Below are positions 54,938-63,735 of a DNA stretch of 64,000 nucleotides, piece after piece. The translations under genes and the position numbers were made by a program. Position 1 is the first letter of the stretch. The number at the start of each line of letters is the position of its first letter. A model generated the notes under the pieces. That model searched no databases. It was given only the letters and a program-made list of their open reading frames with translations, and was not told the DNA's origin. Source of the DNA: Variovorax sp. J22P240 (GTDB lineage Bacteria; Pseudomonadota; Gammaproteobacteria; Burkholderiales; Burkholderiaceae_C); NCBI RefSeq assembly GCF_030316855.1, contig NZ_JASZYR010000010.1:124001-188000 (forward strand), read 5' to 3'.

Positions 54938-56080
54938 ATGACTACTTTCTCCTCCGCGGTGCAAGCCGACTTCCTCATCATCGGCGGCGGCATTGCCGGC
55001 GCTTCCGTCGCTTACTGGCTGGCGCCGCATGGCCGCATCGTCATGCTGGAGCGCGAGGCGCAACCCGGCTACCACTCGACCGGACGCTCGGCGGCGCTCT
55101 TCATGGAGAGCTACGGCACGCCGCAGGTGCGCGCACTCACGATGGCGAGCCGGGCGTTTCTGCAGCATCCGCCTGCAGGCTTCGCCGAACATCCTTTGCT
55201 CACGCCACGCGGCGCGATGATGGTCGCGGGCCCGGGGCAATCCGCCCAGCTTGAAGAACATTGGCGAGTGCTGCACGCGATGGCACCCGACGCGCGGCGA
55301 CTGAGCAGCGAAGAAGCCTGCGCCATCGTCCCGGCGCTGCGACCGGAACGCCTCATCGGTGCCGTGTACGAGCCCGACGCGGCCGACATGGATGTACATG
55401 CCATCCACCAGGGCTATCTGCGCGGCATGCGACAGGCGGGCGGCAAGCTGGCGTGCGACGCCGAAGTAACGGCCATGGAGCGCGTGCAGGACCGATGGCG
55501 CGTGCATGCAGGCGGCGCGGTGTACGAAGCACCGGTCGTGCTCAACGCCGCCGGCGCGTGGGTCGACATCATCGCGCGGCTGGCCGGCGTGCGGCCACTG
55601 GGCATCGAACCGTGCCGCCGCTCCGCCTTCATCTTCGCGCCGCCCGAGAACATGGACATTGCCAGGTGGCCCCTGGTGCATGACGCCGACGAGGAGTGGT
55701 ACATCAAGCCGGATGCAGGAATGCTGCTCGGCTCGCCCGCCAACGCCGACCCGGTGGAACCGCAGGACGTGCAGCCCGAGGAAATGGACATCGCCATGGC
55801 GATCCATCGCATCGAAGAGGCGACCACGCTGGCGATCCGCAGGCCGACGCGAACATGGGCGGGGCTGCGCTCCTTCGTGGCCGACGGTGATCTGGTCGGC
55901 GGTTTCGACGACGAGGCGCCGGGCTTCTTCTGGATTGCGGCTCAGGGCGGCTACGGCATCCAGACCTCGGCCGCGATGGGCGAGACCTGCGCTGCCCTGG
56001 CGCGCGGACTGACCGTCCCTGCGCACCCGGCGTCCTTCGGGATCACGCCGGAGATGCTGGGGCCGGCTCGCCTTCGGTAG
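54938..56080 (+). CDS. FAD-dependent amino acid oxidase-like protein (DAO family)
   Basis: A 380-residue flavoprotein. The FAD motif FLIIGGGIAGASVAYWLAPH lies near residue 12; ST-GRSAALFMESYGTPQVR and VVLNAAGAWVDIIARLAGV are typical of the glycine/D-amino acid oxidase and dehydrogenase group, and the C-terminal ends with WIAAQGGYGIQTSAAMGE. Substrates of relatives include D-amino acids, sarcosine and 2-hydroxyglutarate. The start is set by the FAD motif. A TACACT box at 54905-54910 could be the -10. It converges with a LysR gene 11 bases away. Confidence 0.85.
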   Translation: MTTFSSAVQADFLIIGGGIAGASVAYWLAPHGRIVMLEREAQPGYHSTGRSAALFMESYGTPQVRALTMASRAFLQHPPAGFAEHPLLTPRGAMMVAGPGQSAQLEEHWRVLHAMAPDARRLSSEEACAIVPALRPERLIGAVYEPDAADMDVHAIHQGYLRGMRQAGGKLACDAEVTAMERVQDRWRVHAGGAVYEAPVVLNAAGAWVDIIARLAGVRPLGIEPCRRSAFIFAPPENMDIARWPLVHDADEEWYIKPDAGMLLGSPANADPVEPQDVQPEEMDIAMAIHRIEEATTLAIRRPTRTWAGLRSFVADGDLVGGFDDEAPGFFWIAAQGGYGIQTSAAMGETCAALARGLTVPAHPASFGITPEMLGPARLR

Positions 56081-56091
56081 TACGTACCGTC

Positions 56092-56970
56092 TCAGGCCCA
56101 CGCCTCGAGCACCGCGGCGCGCACGGCATCCACCGCCGGCGCACGCCTGTCGTCCGCAGACGCCACCCAGCACAGCCAGGTGTGCGAGCGCCAGCCTGGC
56201 CAGATCGCGAGTTCGCCTTTGCGTTCGGCTTGCTCGGCCTGGTCGAGCCGCAGCAAGCCCGCGCCCAAGCCACTGGCGACCATCGCGCGCAGCGCGCTCT
56301 CGCTGTCGGCAGTCATCGCGGGTCGATACTCGCGGCCGATGCTGTTGAACAGGCCGTCGAGATGCGCGCGCAGGATGCATGAGGGCGGCGTGCCCACCCA
56401 GGGCAGGTTGGTCAGCGTCTCGAGGCTCATCGTTGGATTCGAGCGCGCGAGCGAGGTCGGCAGCGTCACCACCAGATCGACCGCACCAAGGCGCTGCACC
56501 GCGAGGCCGTCGATCTCTTCGCCATCGCTCAGCGCGTAGGCACAGTCCAGATCTCCTCGCCGCACGCCCTCGAGCGTCTGATGCGACAAGCCCTGCTGCA
56601 ATTGCAGCGTCACGTGCGGATGACGCTCGGCCAGCTTGACCAGCACATCCCCCAGCCGCAACGCGACCGGGTCGACCACGGTGCCGAAGCGAACCACACC
56701 CTGCGCCGCACCACGGATCTGCTCGGCGGCCGATCGCATGCGCGTCGCCGAAGCCAGCGTGCGCTCTGCATCCTCGAGCAGGCTGAGGCCAGCATCCGTC
56801 GGCGTCATGCCCCGCGGCGTCCGGTCGAACAGCTTGACGCCGAGCTCATCCTCCAGCGCCTTGAGCTGCGCGCTTACGGCTGGCGCGCTGGTGAAGACGC
56901 GTTCGGCCGCACGCGTGAGGCTGCCCTCCCTGGCGATCGCGACGAAGGTCTTGAGTTGGTAAAGCTCCAT
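56092..56970 (-). CDS. LysR family transcriptional regulator
   Basis: A 292-residue LysR protein, MELYQLKTFVAIAREGSLTR at the start, with the recognition helix in FTSAPAVSAQLKALEDELG and a substrate domain from about 90. It is divergent from the DMT transporter gene (134 bases between starts) and most likely controls it. A 7-base inverted repeat CCATTCG-N28-CGAATGG (57004-57045) lies in the gap and might be its site, though the spacing is long. Effector unknown. Confidence 0.88.
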   Translation of the reverse strand: MELYQLKTFVAIAREGSLTRAAERVFTSAPAVSAQLKALEDELGVKLFDRTPRGMTPTDAGLSLLEDAERTLASATRMRSAAEQIRGAAQGVVRFGTVVDPVALRLGDVLVKLAERHPHVTLQLQQGLSHQTLEGVRRGDLDCAYALSDGEEIDGLAVQRLGAVDLVVTLPTSLARSNPTMSLETLTNLPWVGTPPSCILRAHLDGLFNSIGREYRPAMTADSESALRAMVASGLGAGLLRLDQAEQAERKGELAIWPGWRSHTWLCWVASADDRRAPAVDAVRAAVLEAWA

Positions 56971-57104
56971 GCCGCGAATTGTGAGCGCGATGGTCGCATC
57001 GGGCCATTCGCAAAAGCCGAAAGCCCCGTCCAAAGAAACGAATGGTCAACGAGCGACCTGGCGCCGATGCTTCTGCCCATCGATTCCACATTGCAGGCAC
57101 CTCA

Positions 57105-58088
57105 ATGATCACCATCCATCCACGCTCACTCGGCATCGCCGCGCTGCTGCTCGCCACCTCCGCATGGGGAGGCATGTTCCTCGTCAGCAAAGGGGTTCTT
57201 CACCACGTCGACCCGGTTTGGTTGACGCTGATCCGCTACACCTTCTCCGTCATCCTTTTCGTCGCATTGATCGCGCCGCGCGGCATGGCGCCGTGGCGCA
57301 AGCTTCGCGCCCATGCGCTGCCGCTCGCGGTGCGAGGGGTGGCAGGCTACGGCGTGTTCAGCGTGATGCTGCTGACTGGCCTCGCGCACTCCGTGCCGTC
57401 GCATGGCGCGATCATCATGGCCACCACGCCCATGACGACGCAGTTGCTGCGTTGGGCACTCGACGGCGTGCGGCCCGCCCGCTCGACGCTGCTCACCAGC
57501 CTGCTCGCGCTGGTCGGCGTGGTCATCGTCTCAGGTGCGCTGTCGCCGCACAACGCTCACGGCGAGACATCGACCGCATGGGGTGATGCAGTGGCCTTTG
57601 CAGGCACGCTGGGCTGGGTCTGGTACACCCGCGGCGCCGCGCAGTTCGCGGACAGGCTCGACGTCATCGAATACAGCGCATTGACCGTCGTTGCGTCATG
57701 GCCCCTGCTTGCGATCGGCGCCGCGTTGGCGACCGTCCTGGGTGCAGCGGACATCCCCAGCGGCGACGGCCTGCTGCTGTCATGGCACGGCCTGGTCTAC
57801 GTGGGTCTCGTGTCGTCCGCCATCGCCGTACTGGCCTTCAACTATGGCGTGCGTTCGTTGGGCACGATCACCGGCACGGCCTTCCTGAACTTCATTCCGG
57901 TCTCGGCGCTGCTGATGAGCGTCGCGTCGGGCAAGCTCCCTTCGGGCAATGAACTGCTGGGGATGGCGATGGTGGTCGGCGCCCTGTTGATCCACACCGT
58001 GAGCAGTCGGACGCAGGCCAAGGCGCCTGTGCGCGTGGTTCAGCCGGCCCGTCACAGGAAGACCGGCGTTTGCACGGCCTCGTCCTGA
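57105..58088 (+). CDS. DMT family transporter (EamA)
   Basis: A 327-residue membrane protein with ten helices in two EamA repeats. The first begins LGIAALLLATSAWGGMFLVS, the second AVAFAGTLGWVWYTRGAAQF, and the last half has SSAIAVLAFNYGVRSLGTIT. Members export amino acids, purines or other metabolites. The ATG at 57105 is followed by a short cytoplasmic start; an in-frame ATG 63 bases upstream lies in the probable control region. Paired with the divergent LysR gene. Confidence 0.87.
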   Translation: MITIHPRSLGIAALLLATSAWGGMFLVSKGVLHHVDPVWLTLIRYTFSVILFVALIAPRGMAPWRKLRAHALPLAVRGVAGYGVFSVMLLTGLAHSVPSHGAIIMATTPMTTQLLRWALDGVRPARSTLLTSLLALVGVVIVSGALSPHNAHGETSTAWGDAVAFAGTLGWVWYTRGAAQFADRLDVIEYSALTVVASWPLLAIGAALATVLGAADIPSGDGLLLSWHGLVYVGLVSSAIAVLAFNYGVRSLGTITGTAFLNFIPVSALLMSVASGKLPSGNELLGMAMVVGALLIHTVSSRTQAKAPVRVVQPARHRKTGVCTASS

Positions 58089-58095
58089 TCGATAG

Positions 58096-58284
58096 CTAGA
58101 AAAAACCCAGGCCGGCCGCCATCATCAACGCGAGGCCGGCCGAAACGCTGGCCCAGTGCACCATATTCGCGAAGAGATCCCAGTCGCTGTACCGGTCCTC
58201 CGCGCCTTGCACGAAGAACTCGGCGATAGGGTCGCCGCCCTCGCTGCCGCCATCGATGTTCGGACCTTGAAGATTCGGAGTCAT
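58096..58284 (-). CDS. Small membrane protein of 62 residues, unknown
   Basis: Start MTPNLQGPNIDGGSEGGDPI, a middle part FFVQGAEDRYSDWDLFANMV and one C-terminal hydrophobic helix (SVSAGLALMMAAGLGFF). GAGGTGG lies five bases before the ATG at 58284, which supports it as a real gene. A tail-anchored small protein with a cytoplasmic acidic part is the likely layout. No family recognised. It is convergent with the DMT gene, seven bases from its stop. Confidence 0.65.
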   Translation of the reverse strand: MTPNLQGPNIDGGSEGGDPIAEFFVQGAEDRYSDWDLFANMVHWASVSAGLALMMAAGLGFF

Positions 58285-58473
58285 GAATGCCACCTCGTGC
58301 ATCGATGCTAGGGGGAAGCCGCTGTCGGTTCGATGAAAACGGCGGGCGGCATTGATGCCGCGGGCACATCAATGTCAAAGTCCTTGCCCACTTTTCGCGT
58401 GAGCGGGTATCGTCTTTTGTCAGGGAGCGCATCTTCGAAGCCGATTCGGCAACCTTCGTGCCGGGTTCATCCA

Positions 58474-59244
58474 ATGCTCTCCTACACCGTCGCCGCTCTC
58501 GTTTTCGTTCTGACCCTGAGCGGGTTCTGGCTGGGCGTTCGCCTGTCGACGCTGCTGCCGGAGCACCACCTTGTGAGCGATGCACGCGATTCCGCAAAGG
58601 TCGGCATCGGAATGCTGGCCACACTACTCGCGTTGGTGCTGGGTCTCATGATCACCTCCGCGAAGCGATCATTCGATGAACGCGAGGCAGAGCTGATTCA
58701 GCTCTCTACGTCGATCGTGCTGCTGGATCGCGCTCTCGTGGGGTTCGGGGAAGAGACTCGCCCCGCTCGCGACCAGTTGCATGGCATCCTGAACCGGATC
58801 GTCGAGCTCACCGAGCGACAGCGCCACAAGGAGCGACGCCTGGAGGATGCCAAGTACTCCGCAGACCTGCGCGCGATCACGCGGCTTCAACAGACCATTC
58901 TCTCCATGTTGCCGCGCAATGATTCCCAAAAGTGGTACCAGTCGCGCGCCATGCACTTGTCCTCCGATATCGCGCAGAGCCGCGTACTGACCGCGGAGCG
59001 CGAGGACAGTTCGGTGCCCGCTGCCCTGCTGGTGATCGTGTGCGGATGGGTGGTGGCCATCTACGTCGGGCTGGGCGCGTTCATGGTCATCAATAGAAGT
59101 GTGAACGTCGCCTTGGCCATCTGTGCGCTGGCCTTCGCCTGTTCGATCTTCATCATCCTCGAACTGGACACGCCTTTTTCCGGCGTCGTGGGGGTCTCGA
59201 ACAAAGCCGTGCTTCGCGCCCAGGCGGAGTTGGCGACCAACTGA
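58474..59244 (+). CDS. DUF4239-like (bestrophin-like) membrane protein
   Basis: A 256-residue protein with two hydrophobic helices at the start (AALVFVLTLSGFWLGVRLS, KVGIGMLATLLALVLGLMI), a long polar helical part (about 65-180) and two helices at the end (PAALLVIVCGWVVAIYVGLG, VNVALAICALAFACSIFIIL). This 2 + 2 layout with ending LELDTPFSGVVGVS is that of the DUF4239 family, distantly related to bestrophin chloride channels. Function unknown. Start at the ATG at 58474. Located between the small membrane protein gene and panB. Confidence 0.75.
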   Translation: MLSYTVAALVFVLTLSGFWLGVRLSTLLPEHHLVSDARDSAKVGIGMLATLLALVLGLMITSAKRSFDEREAELIQLSTSIVLLDRALVGFGEETRPARDQLHGILNRIVELTERQRHKERRLEDAKYSADLRAITRLQQTILSMLPRNDSQKWYQSRAMHLSSDIAQSRVLTAEREDSSVPAALLVIVCGWVVAIYVGLGAFMVINRSVNVALAICALAFACSIFIILELDTPFSGVVGVSNKAVLRAQAELATN

Positions 59245-59389
59245 CCGCATGCGGCCGAGTCAAAACGCCGCCGTCCATTTGGACGATGCTACAGTCCGCG
59301 CGCTTCCCTCCGCCATGGTCGTTTTCAGATGATCCAAGGCGGCATCCGAGCCGTGTCGATCAGCCGGCATTTCACTTCGAGCCATCAAC

Positions 59390-60274
59390 ATGTCAACCAT
59401 CACCGCCAGGGAATCGGCAAGTCCCTATGGCACGTTGCCACCCGCTTCGCCGCCATCCCTGCGCAAACCCTTGAGCCTGCCGCGCCTGGCAGACATGCAT
59501 GCGCGCGGCGAGAAAATCACGATGCTGACCGCCTACGACGCCACCTTTGCCGCGATGGCGGATGCTGCAGGCGTTGAATGCCTGCTCGTGGGCGATTCGC
59601 TCGGCATGGTCTGCCAGGGACTGCACAGCACAGTCGGCGTCACGCTTGAAAGCATGCGCTATCACACCGAAAGCGTGTCGCGCGGATTGCGCCGCGTGCA
59701 AGGCACCGCCTGGCTCGTTGCCGACCTGCCCTTCGGCAGCTACCAGGAGTCGCGTGAACAGGCCCTGCGCAGTGCCACGGTGCTGATGCAGGCCGGCGCC
59801 CACATGGTGAAGCTCGAAGGTGGCGGTTGGACTGCCGACACCGTGCGCTTCCTGGTGGAGCGCGGCCTTCCGGTGTGCGCGCACCTCGGCCTCACGCCGC
59901 AGACGGTGCATGCGCTGGGCGGCTATCGCGTGCAAGGCAAGGACATCGAGGCTGCCGCACTTCTGCGCCGGCACGCGCTCGAACTGCAGGACGCAGGTGC
60001 GGCGATGCTGGTGCTGGAAATGGTGCCCGCGTCGCTCGCCGCCACGCTCACGCAAGAACTTGCACGATGCGCGACCATCGGGATCGGTGCCGGGCACGCA
60101 ACGGCAGGCCAGGTGCTCGTGCTGCACGACATGCTGGGCATCAACCTCGGCAAGATGCCGAAGTTCGTGCGCAACTTCATGGCAGAAAGCGGCGGCATTG
60201 CACAGGCGATGCAAGCCTACGTGCGCGCCGTGAAAGACGGCACCTTTCCGGACGACGCGCTGCACGCGTGGTAG
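59390..60274 (+). CDS. panB: 3-methyl-2-oxobutanoate hydroxymethyltransferase
   Basis: First enzyme of the pantothenate branch; it makes ketopantoate from 2-oxoisovalerate and methylene-THF. The 294-residue protein has TMLTAYDATFAAMADAAGVE, LLVGDSLGMVCQGLHSTVG (Mg-binding Asp), MVKLEGGGWTADTVRFLVER and VCAHLGLTPQTVHALGGYRV. It has about 25 extra residues at the N-terminus. A TACAGT box near 59290 may be the promoter. panC follows after 51 bases. Confidence 0.95.
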   Translation: MSTITARESASPYGTLPPASPPSLRKPLSLPRLADMHARGEKITMLTAYDATFAAMADAAGVECLLVGDSLGMVCQGLHSTVGVTLESMRYHTESVSRGLRRVQGTAWLVADLPFGSYQESREQALRSATVLMQAGAHMVKLEGGGWTADTVRFLVERGLPVCAHLGLTPQTVHALGGYRVQGKDIEAAALLRRHALELQDAGAAMLVLEMVPASLAATLTQELARCATIGIGAGHATAGQVLVLHDMLGINLGKMPKFVRNFMAESGGIAQAMQAYVRAVKDGTFPDDALHAW

Positions 60275-60325
60275 CGGGCCCTCGCTGCCTCCCTTCGCTC
60301 CCTTTCGACGATCACGGTCCATCCC

Positions 60326-61162
60326 ATGTACATCGCACGCACCATCCCCGAATTGCGCGAACACCTTGGCGCCTCTCACCGCCCCGCCTTCGTTCCCACG
60401 ATGGGCAATCTGCATGACGGCCACCTCGACCTCGTGCGCCGGGCCAAGCCGCTGGGTGACGTCACGGTGGCCAGCATCTTCGTCAATCGCCTTCAGTTCC
60501 TGCCGCACGAGGATTTCGACACCTACCCGCGCACCTGGGACAGCGATTGCGAGAAGCTGCGCGCAGCCGGCTGCGATGTGCTGTTCGCGCCCGACGAAAA
60601 GGCGCTGTACCCCGAACCGCAGACCTGCAAGGTGCACCCCGACCCTGTGCTGGCCGACATCCTCGAAGGCCATTTCCGCCCCGGCTTCTTCGTCGGGGTC
60701 TGCACCGTGGTGATGAAGCTCTTCTCGTGCGTGCAACCGGCCACAGCCATGTTCGGCAAGAAGGACTACCAGCAGCTCATGATCATCCGGCACATGGTTC
60801 GCCAGTTCGCGCTGCCGATCGAGATCGTGGGCGTCGAGACGCTGCGCGCCGCAGATGGCCTTGCGCTGTCTTCGCGCAACGGCTACCTGAGCGAGCCGGA
60901 GCGGGCGGAGGCGGTGCAGCTTTCGAAGGCGCTTCAGGGCATGGCCGAGGCGGTGCGCTCGGACGAGCACGATTTCGAGGCCGTCGAGACGCGTGCGATG
61001 GACGCCCTTCGGGCGCGCGGCTGGCAACCCGACTACCTGGTGCTGCGGCGACGATCCGACCTGCAAGCACCTTCGCCCGGCGACCCGCTCGTTGCGCTCG
61101 CCGCGGCCCGCCTGGGCGCGACGAGGCTGATCGACAACCTCGAAATCGACGCGCAGACCTGA
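60326..61162 (+). CDS. panC: Pantoate--beta-alanine ligase
   Basis: A 278-residue pantothenate synthetase that joins pantoate and beta-alanine with ATP. It has PTMGNLHDGHLDLVRRAK (HIGH-type motif), SIFVNRLQFLPHEDFDTYPR, TAMFGKKDYQQLMIIRHMVR and the KMSKS-type loop LALSSRNGYLSEPERAEA. Forms an operon with panB. It converges with nadA, 24 bases between stops. Beta-alanine synthesis (panD) is not in the window. Confidence 0.95.
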   Translation: MYIARTIPELREHLGASHRPAFVPTMGNLHDGHLDLVRRAKPLGDVTVASIFVNRLQFLPHEDFDTYPRTWDSDCEKLRAAGCDVLFAPDEKALYPEPQTCKVHPDPVLADILEGHFRPGFFVGVCTVVMKLFSCVQPATAMFGKKDYQQLMIIRHMVRQFALPIEIVGVETLRAADGLALSSRNGYLSEPERAEAVQLSKALQGMAEAVRSDEHDFEAVETRAMDALRARGWQPDYLVLRRRSDLQAPSPGDPLVALAAARLGATRLIDNLEIDAQT

Positions 61163-61186
61163 TCGGCGCCCGGCATCGCCGGAGCT

Positions 61187-62311
61187 TCAGGCTGCGCCGA
61201 TTCCCGCGACCATGGCGCCCGCGGGCTGCCCGCTTTTGAGCCTCGCGGTGAAGTCCAGCATGCGATCGATCGGCACGCGCGCTCGCAGACCCAGAGCCGG
61301 CTCGACATGGACTTCGCCCGCGCCCGTTTCCAGTGCGCGCGCCACGTCAGCCAGCCCGTTCATGGCCATCCACGGACAGTGCGCACAGCTCTTGCACGTC
61401 GCACCGTTGCCCGAGGTCGGCGCTGCGATGAAGGTCTTGCCCGGATTGAGTGTGCGCAGCTTGTGCAGCATGCCGGTGTCGGTCGCGACGATGAATTCCT
61501 TCGCATCCATGCGCTGCGCCGCACTCAGGATGGCCGAGGTGGACCCCACCGCATCGGCCAGCGCGATCACGTCGGCCGGTGATTCAGGGTGCACGAGCAC
61601 GCGAGCCGCGGGGTGCTCCTTCTTCAGCAGTTCGAGTTCCAGCGCCTTGAACTCGTCATGCACGATGCAGGCGCCCTGCCAGCTCACCATGTCGGCCCCG
61701 GTTTCGCGGCGGATGTAGTCGCCCAGGTGCTGGTCCGGCGCCCACAGGATCTTCTGGCCCTGCGCCGTCAAGGCCCGCACCACGTCCAATGCACAACCCG
61801 ACGTCACCAGCCAGTCGGCTCGCGCCTTCACCGCAGCGCTGGTATTGGCGTAGACGACCACCGTGCGATCCGGATGCCGATCGCAAAAGGCACTGAAGGC
61901 ATCGACCGGGCAGCCGAGATCCAGCGAGCAGGTCGCGTCCAGGTCGGGCATCAGCACACGCTTTTCGGGCGAGAGGATCTTTGCCGTCTCGCCCATGAAG
62001 CGCACGCCGGAAACGACCAGCGTCTGCGCGGCATGGTCTCGGCCGAAGCGCGCCATTTCGAGCGAGTCGCTCACCAGGCCGCCGGTCTCTTCGGCCAGGT
62101 CCTGCAGGTCGGGGTGCACGTAGTAGTGCGACACCATCACCGCATTGCGCTCGCGCAACAACGAGCGGATGCGATCCTTCAAGGCGTCGCGTTCGGCCGC
62201 CGTGGGCTCGGGAGGCACACGGGCCCAGGCCCGGCGGGTGTCGCACGCGGGTCCGCTTTCGGCAGTCTCGATGGGCTGGGCGTAGTCGACGCCGATGAGT
62301 GAGTGCGCCAT
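61187..62311 (-). CDS. nadA: Quinolinate synthase
   Basis: A 374-residue NadA that condenses iminoaspartate with dihydroxyacetone phosphate to quinolinate, the ring precursor of NAD. The iron-sulfur cysteines are in DATCSLDLGCPVDAF, VTSGCALDVV and NGATCKSCAHCPWMAMN. AVMVSHYYVHPDLQDLAEET and VSGVRFMGETAKILSPEKRV are substrate parts. The gene starts three bases after the nadC stop, so both are in one operon. nadB is not in the window. Confidence 0.95.
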   Translation of the reverse strand: MAHSLIGVDYAQPIETAESGPACDTRRAWARVPPEPTAAERDALKDRIRSLLRERNAVMVSHYYVHPDLQDLAEETGGLVSDSLEMARFGRDHAAQTLVVSGVRFMGETAKILSPEKRVLMPDLDATCSLDLGCPVDAFSAFCDRHPDRTVVVYANTSAAVKARADWLVTSGCALDVVRALTAQGQKILWAPDQHLGDYIRRETGADMVSWQGACIVHDEFKALELELLKKEHPAARVLVHPESPADVIALADAVGSTSAILSAAQRMDAKEFIVATDTGMLHKLRTLNPGKTFIAAPTSGNGATCKSCAHCPWMAMNGLADVARALETGAGEVHVEPALGLRARVPIDRMLDFTARLKSGQPAGAMVAGIGAA

Positions 62312-62314
62312 CGC

Positions 62315-63190
62315 TCAGCCTTCCAGGAACCGCATCGAGAAATCGATGGCCTTGACGTCCTTGGTGAGTGCACCGACCGAGATGCGGTCGACGCCAGTCT
62401 CGGCGAGGGCGCGAATGCTGTCGAGCGTGACGCCGCCCGATATCTCGAGCACGGCGCGGGCGCCGCCCGCCGCATCGTTGCGACGCACGGCTTCGCGTAA
62501 GGTGGGCAGGTCCATGTTGTCCAGCAGGACCATGCGGGCGCCGCTGGCCAGCGCCTCGTCGAGCTGGGCAAGGGTTTCGACCTCGATCTCGATGAATTTC
62601 GCCTGCGCAGCGACTTCAGCCGCTGCGCGCAGGGCCGCGCTCACGCCGCCGGCGGCTGCAATGTGGTTCTCCTTGATCAGGATCGCGTCATAGAGGCCGA
62701 TGCGGTGATTCGTGCCACCGCCCGTGCGCACGGCGTATTTCTGCGCCAGCCGAAGACCCGGCAGCGTCTTGCGCGTGTCGACGATCTGGGCACGCGTGCC
62801 GCGCACCGCATCGACATACATGGCGGTGCGTGTTGCCACGGCGCTCAGCAGTTGAAGGAAGTTGAGCGCGGTGCGTTCGGCCGTGAGCAAGCTGCGCGCG
62901 TCGCCGGCGAGTTCGAGCACCGTCTGATCCACGGCGCAATGCCCGCCCTCCACGCAATGCCACGTCACGCGCGCTTGCGGGTCGAGTTGCCGCACCACGG
63001 CCTCGACCCAGGGCGCGCCGCACAGCACCGCGGCTTCGCGCGTGCGCACATGAGCGGTGGCGCGCCGCTGCGGGGCCACCAATCCGGCCGTGAGATCCTG
63101 ATCGCCGACATCCTCCTGCAATGCCCGGAGCGCATCCGTGCTCGCCAATTCGGCCACGCTGGCCCTGGAAAAATCGAAAAAGCTGGTCAT
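62315..63190 (-). CDS. nadC: Nicotinate-nucleotide pyrophosphorylase (carboxylating)
   Basis: A 291-residue quinolinate phosphoribosyltransferase. Motifs: LTAERTALNFLQLLSAVATR, VDTRKTLPGLRLAQKYAVRT, GGTNHRIGLYDAILIKENHI and VRLLDN-type end LLDNMDLPTLREAV. It turns quinolinate made by NadA into nicotinate mononucleotide. The ATG at 63190 is directly before the conserved part. Overall order on the minus strand: nadC then nadA, coupled. Confidence 0.95.
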   Translation of the reverse strand: MTSFFDFSRASVAELASTDALRALQEDVGDQDLTAGLVAPQRRATAHVRTREAAVLCGAPWVEAVVRQLDPQARVTWHCVEGGHCAVDQTVLELAGDARSLLTAERTALNFLQLLSAVATRTAMYVDAVRGTRAQIVDTRKTLPGLRLAQKYAVRTGGGTNHRIGLYDAILIKENHIAAAGGVSAALRAAAEVAAQAKFIEIEVETLAQLDEALASGARMVLLDNMDLPTLREAVRRNDAAGGARAVLEISGGVTLDSIRALAETGVDRISVGALTKDVKAIDFSMRFLEG

Positions 63191-63266
63191 GTGTCTTGAG
63201 TCGCGAGTGTCGCTGCCTTGTCCTGGTGGGCGCCATTTTGACGGCACTCGAAAGTGGCGGGTCCGT

Positions 63267-63650
63267 TCATATCGCGAGCCAGGAGTCGATGCAGTGAGCC
63301 GCGAGCGCGGTAATCCAGCAAGGCTCGGCCGGATCGAAGGCCAGTCCCAACACAGGACTGACGAGAAAGCCCGCCCTCTCGAACACCGACGGATCGGTCG
63401 CGCGAACGAAAGAAGAGAGTGCGGCGAATGGCACCGACACGTTGCCGATGTTCACGACCGGCGCCTGCATCGTGATCTCTTCCAGCCTGCCGCGGTCCTG
63501 AAAGCGGAAGACGATCGATTCATAGTCCAGCTCATTGAGCCCGATGCCGTTGCGGCATGTTCTCGTCGGCACGCCCCACATCCGCAAGACCTCTTCCCTG
63601 GAGGCCGAGAACGGCGTTTCGTCGACGCGGACAAAGGGTTCGAGCTTCAT
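63267..63650 (-). CDS. Unknown protein of 127 residues
   Basis: Start MKLEPFVRVDETPFSASREE, then MWGVPTRTCRNGIGLNELDY and a beta-rich second half ending ITALAAHCIDSWLAI. No signal peptide or membrane part and no recognised family; the strand pattern (YESIVFRFQDRGRLEEIT) looks like an immunity-type or SMI1-like small domain, but I cannot support this further. It lies 76 bases upstream of nadC in the same direction and is divergent from the protease-like gene. Confidence 0.6.
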   Translation of the reverse strand: MKLEPFVRVDETPFSASREEVLRMWGVPTRTCRNGIGLNELDYESIVFRFQDRGRLEEITMQAPVVNIGNVSVPFAALSSFVRATDPSVFERAGFLVSPVLGLAFDPAEPCWITALAAHCIDSWLAI

Positions 63651-63735
63651 CGGACCAGTATGCACACCCTGCCCATCCGGGCAGTAGCGTCAGCCCCTTG
63701 CGCATTCACACAATGAAGCCATCTTAGGAGCTCCC

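Noticed and set aside
59245..59254. CCGCATGCGG palindrome after the DUF4239-like gene, as a terminator
   Set aside because: No loop and no T-run; a perfect even palindrome this short is common by chance in high-GC DNA.
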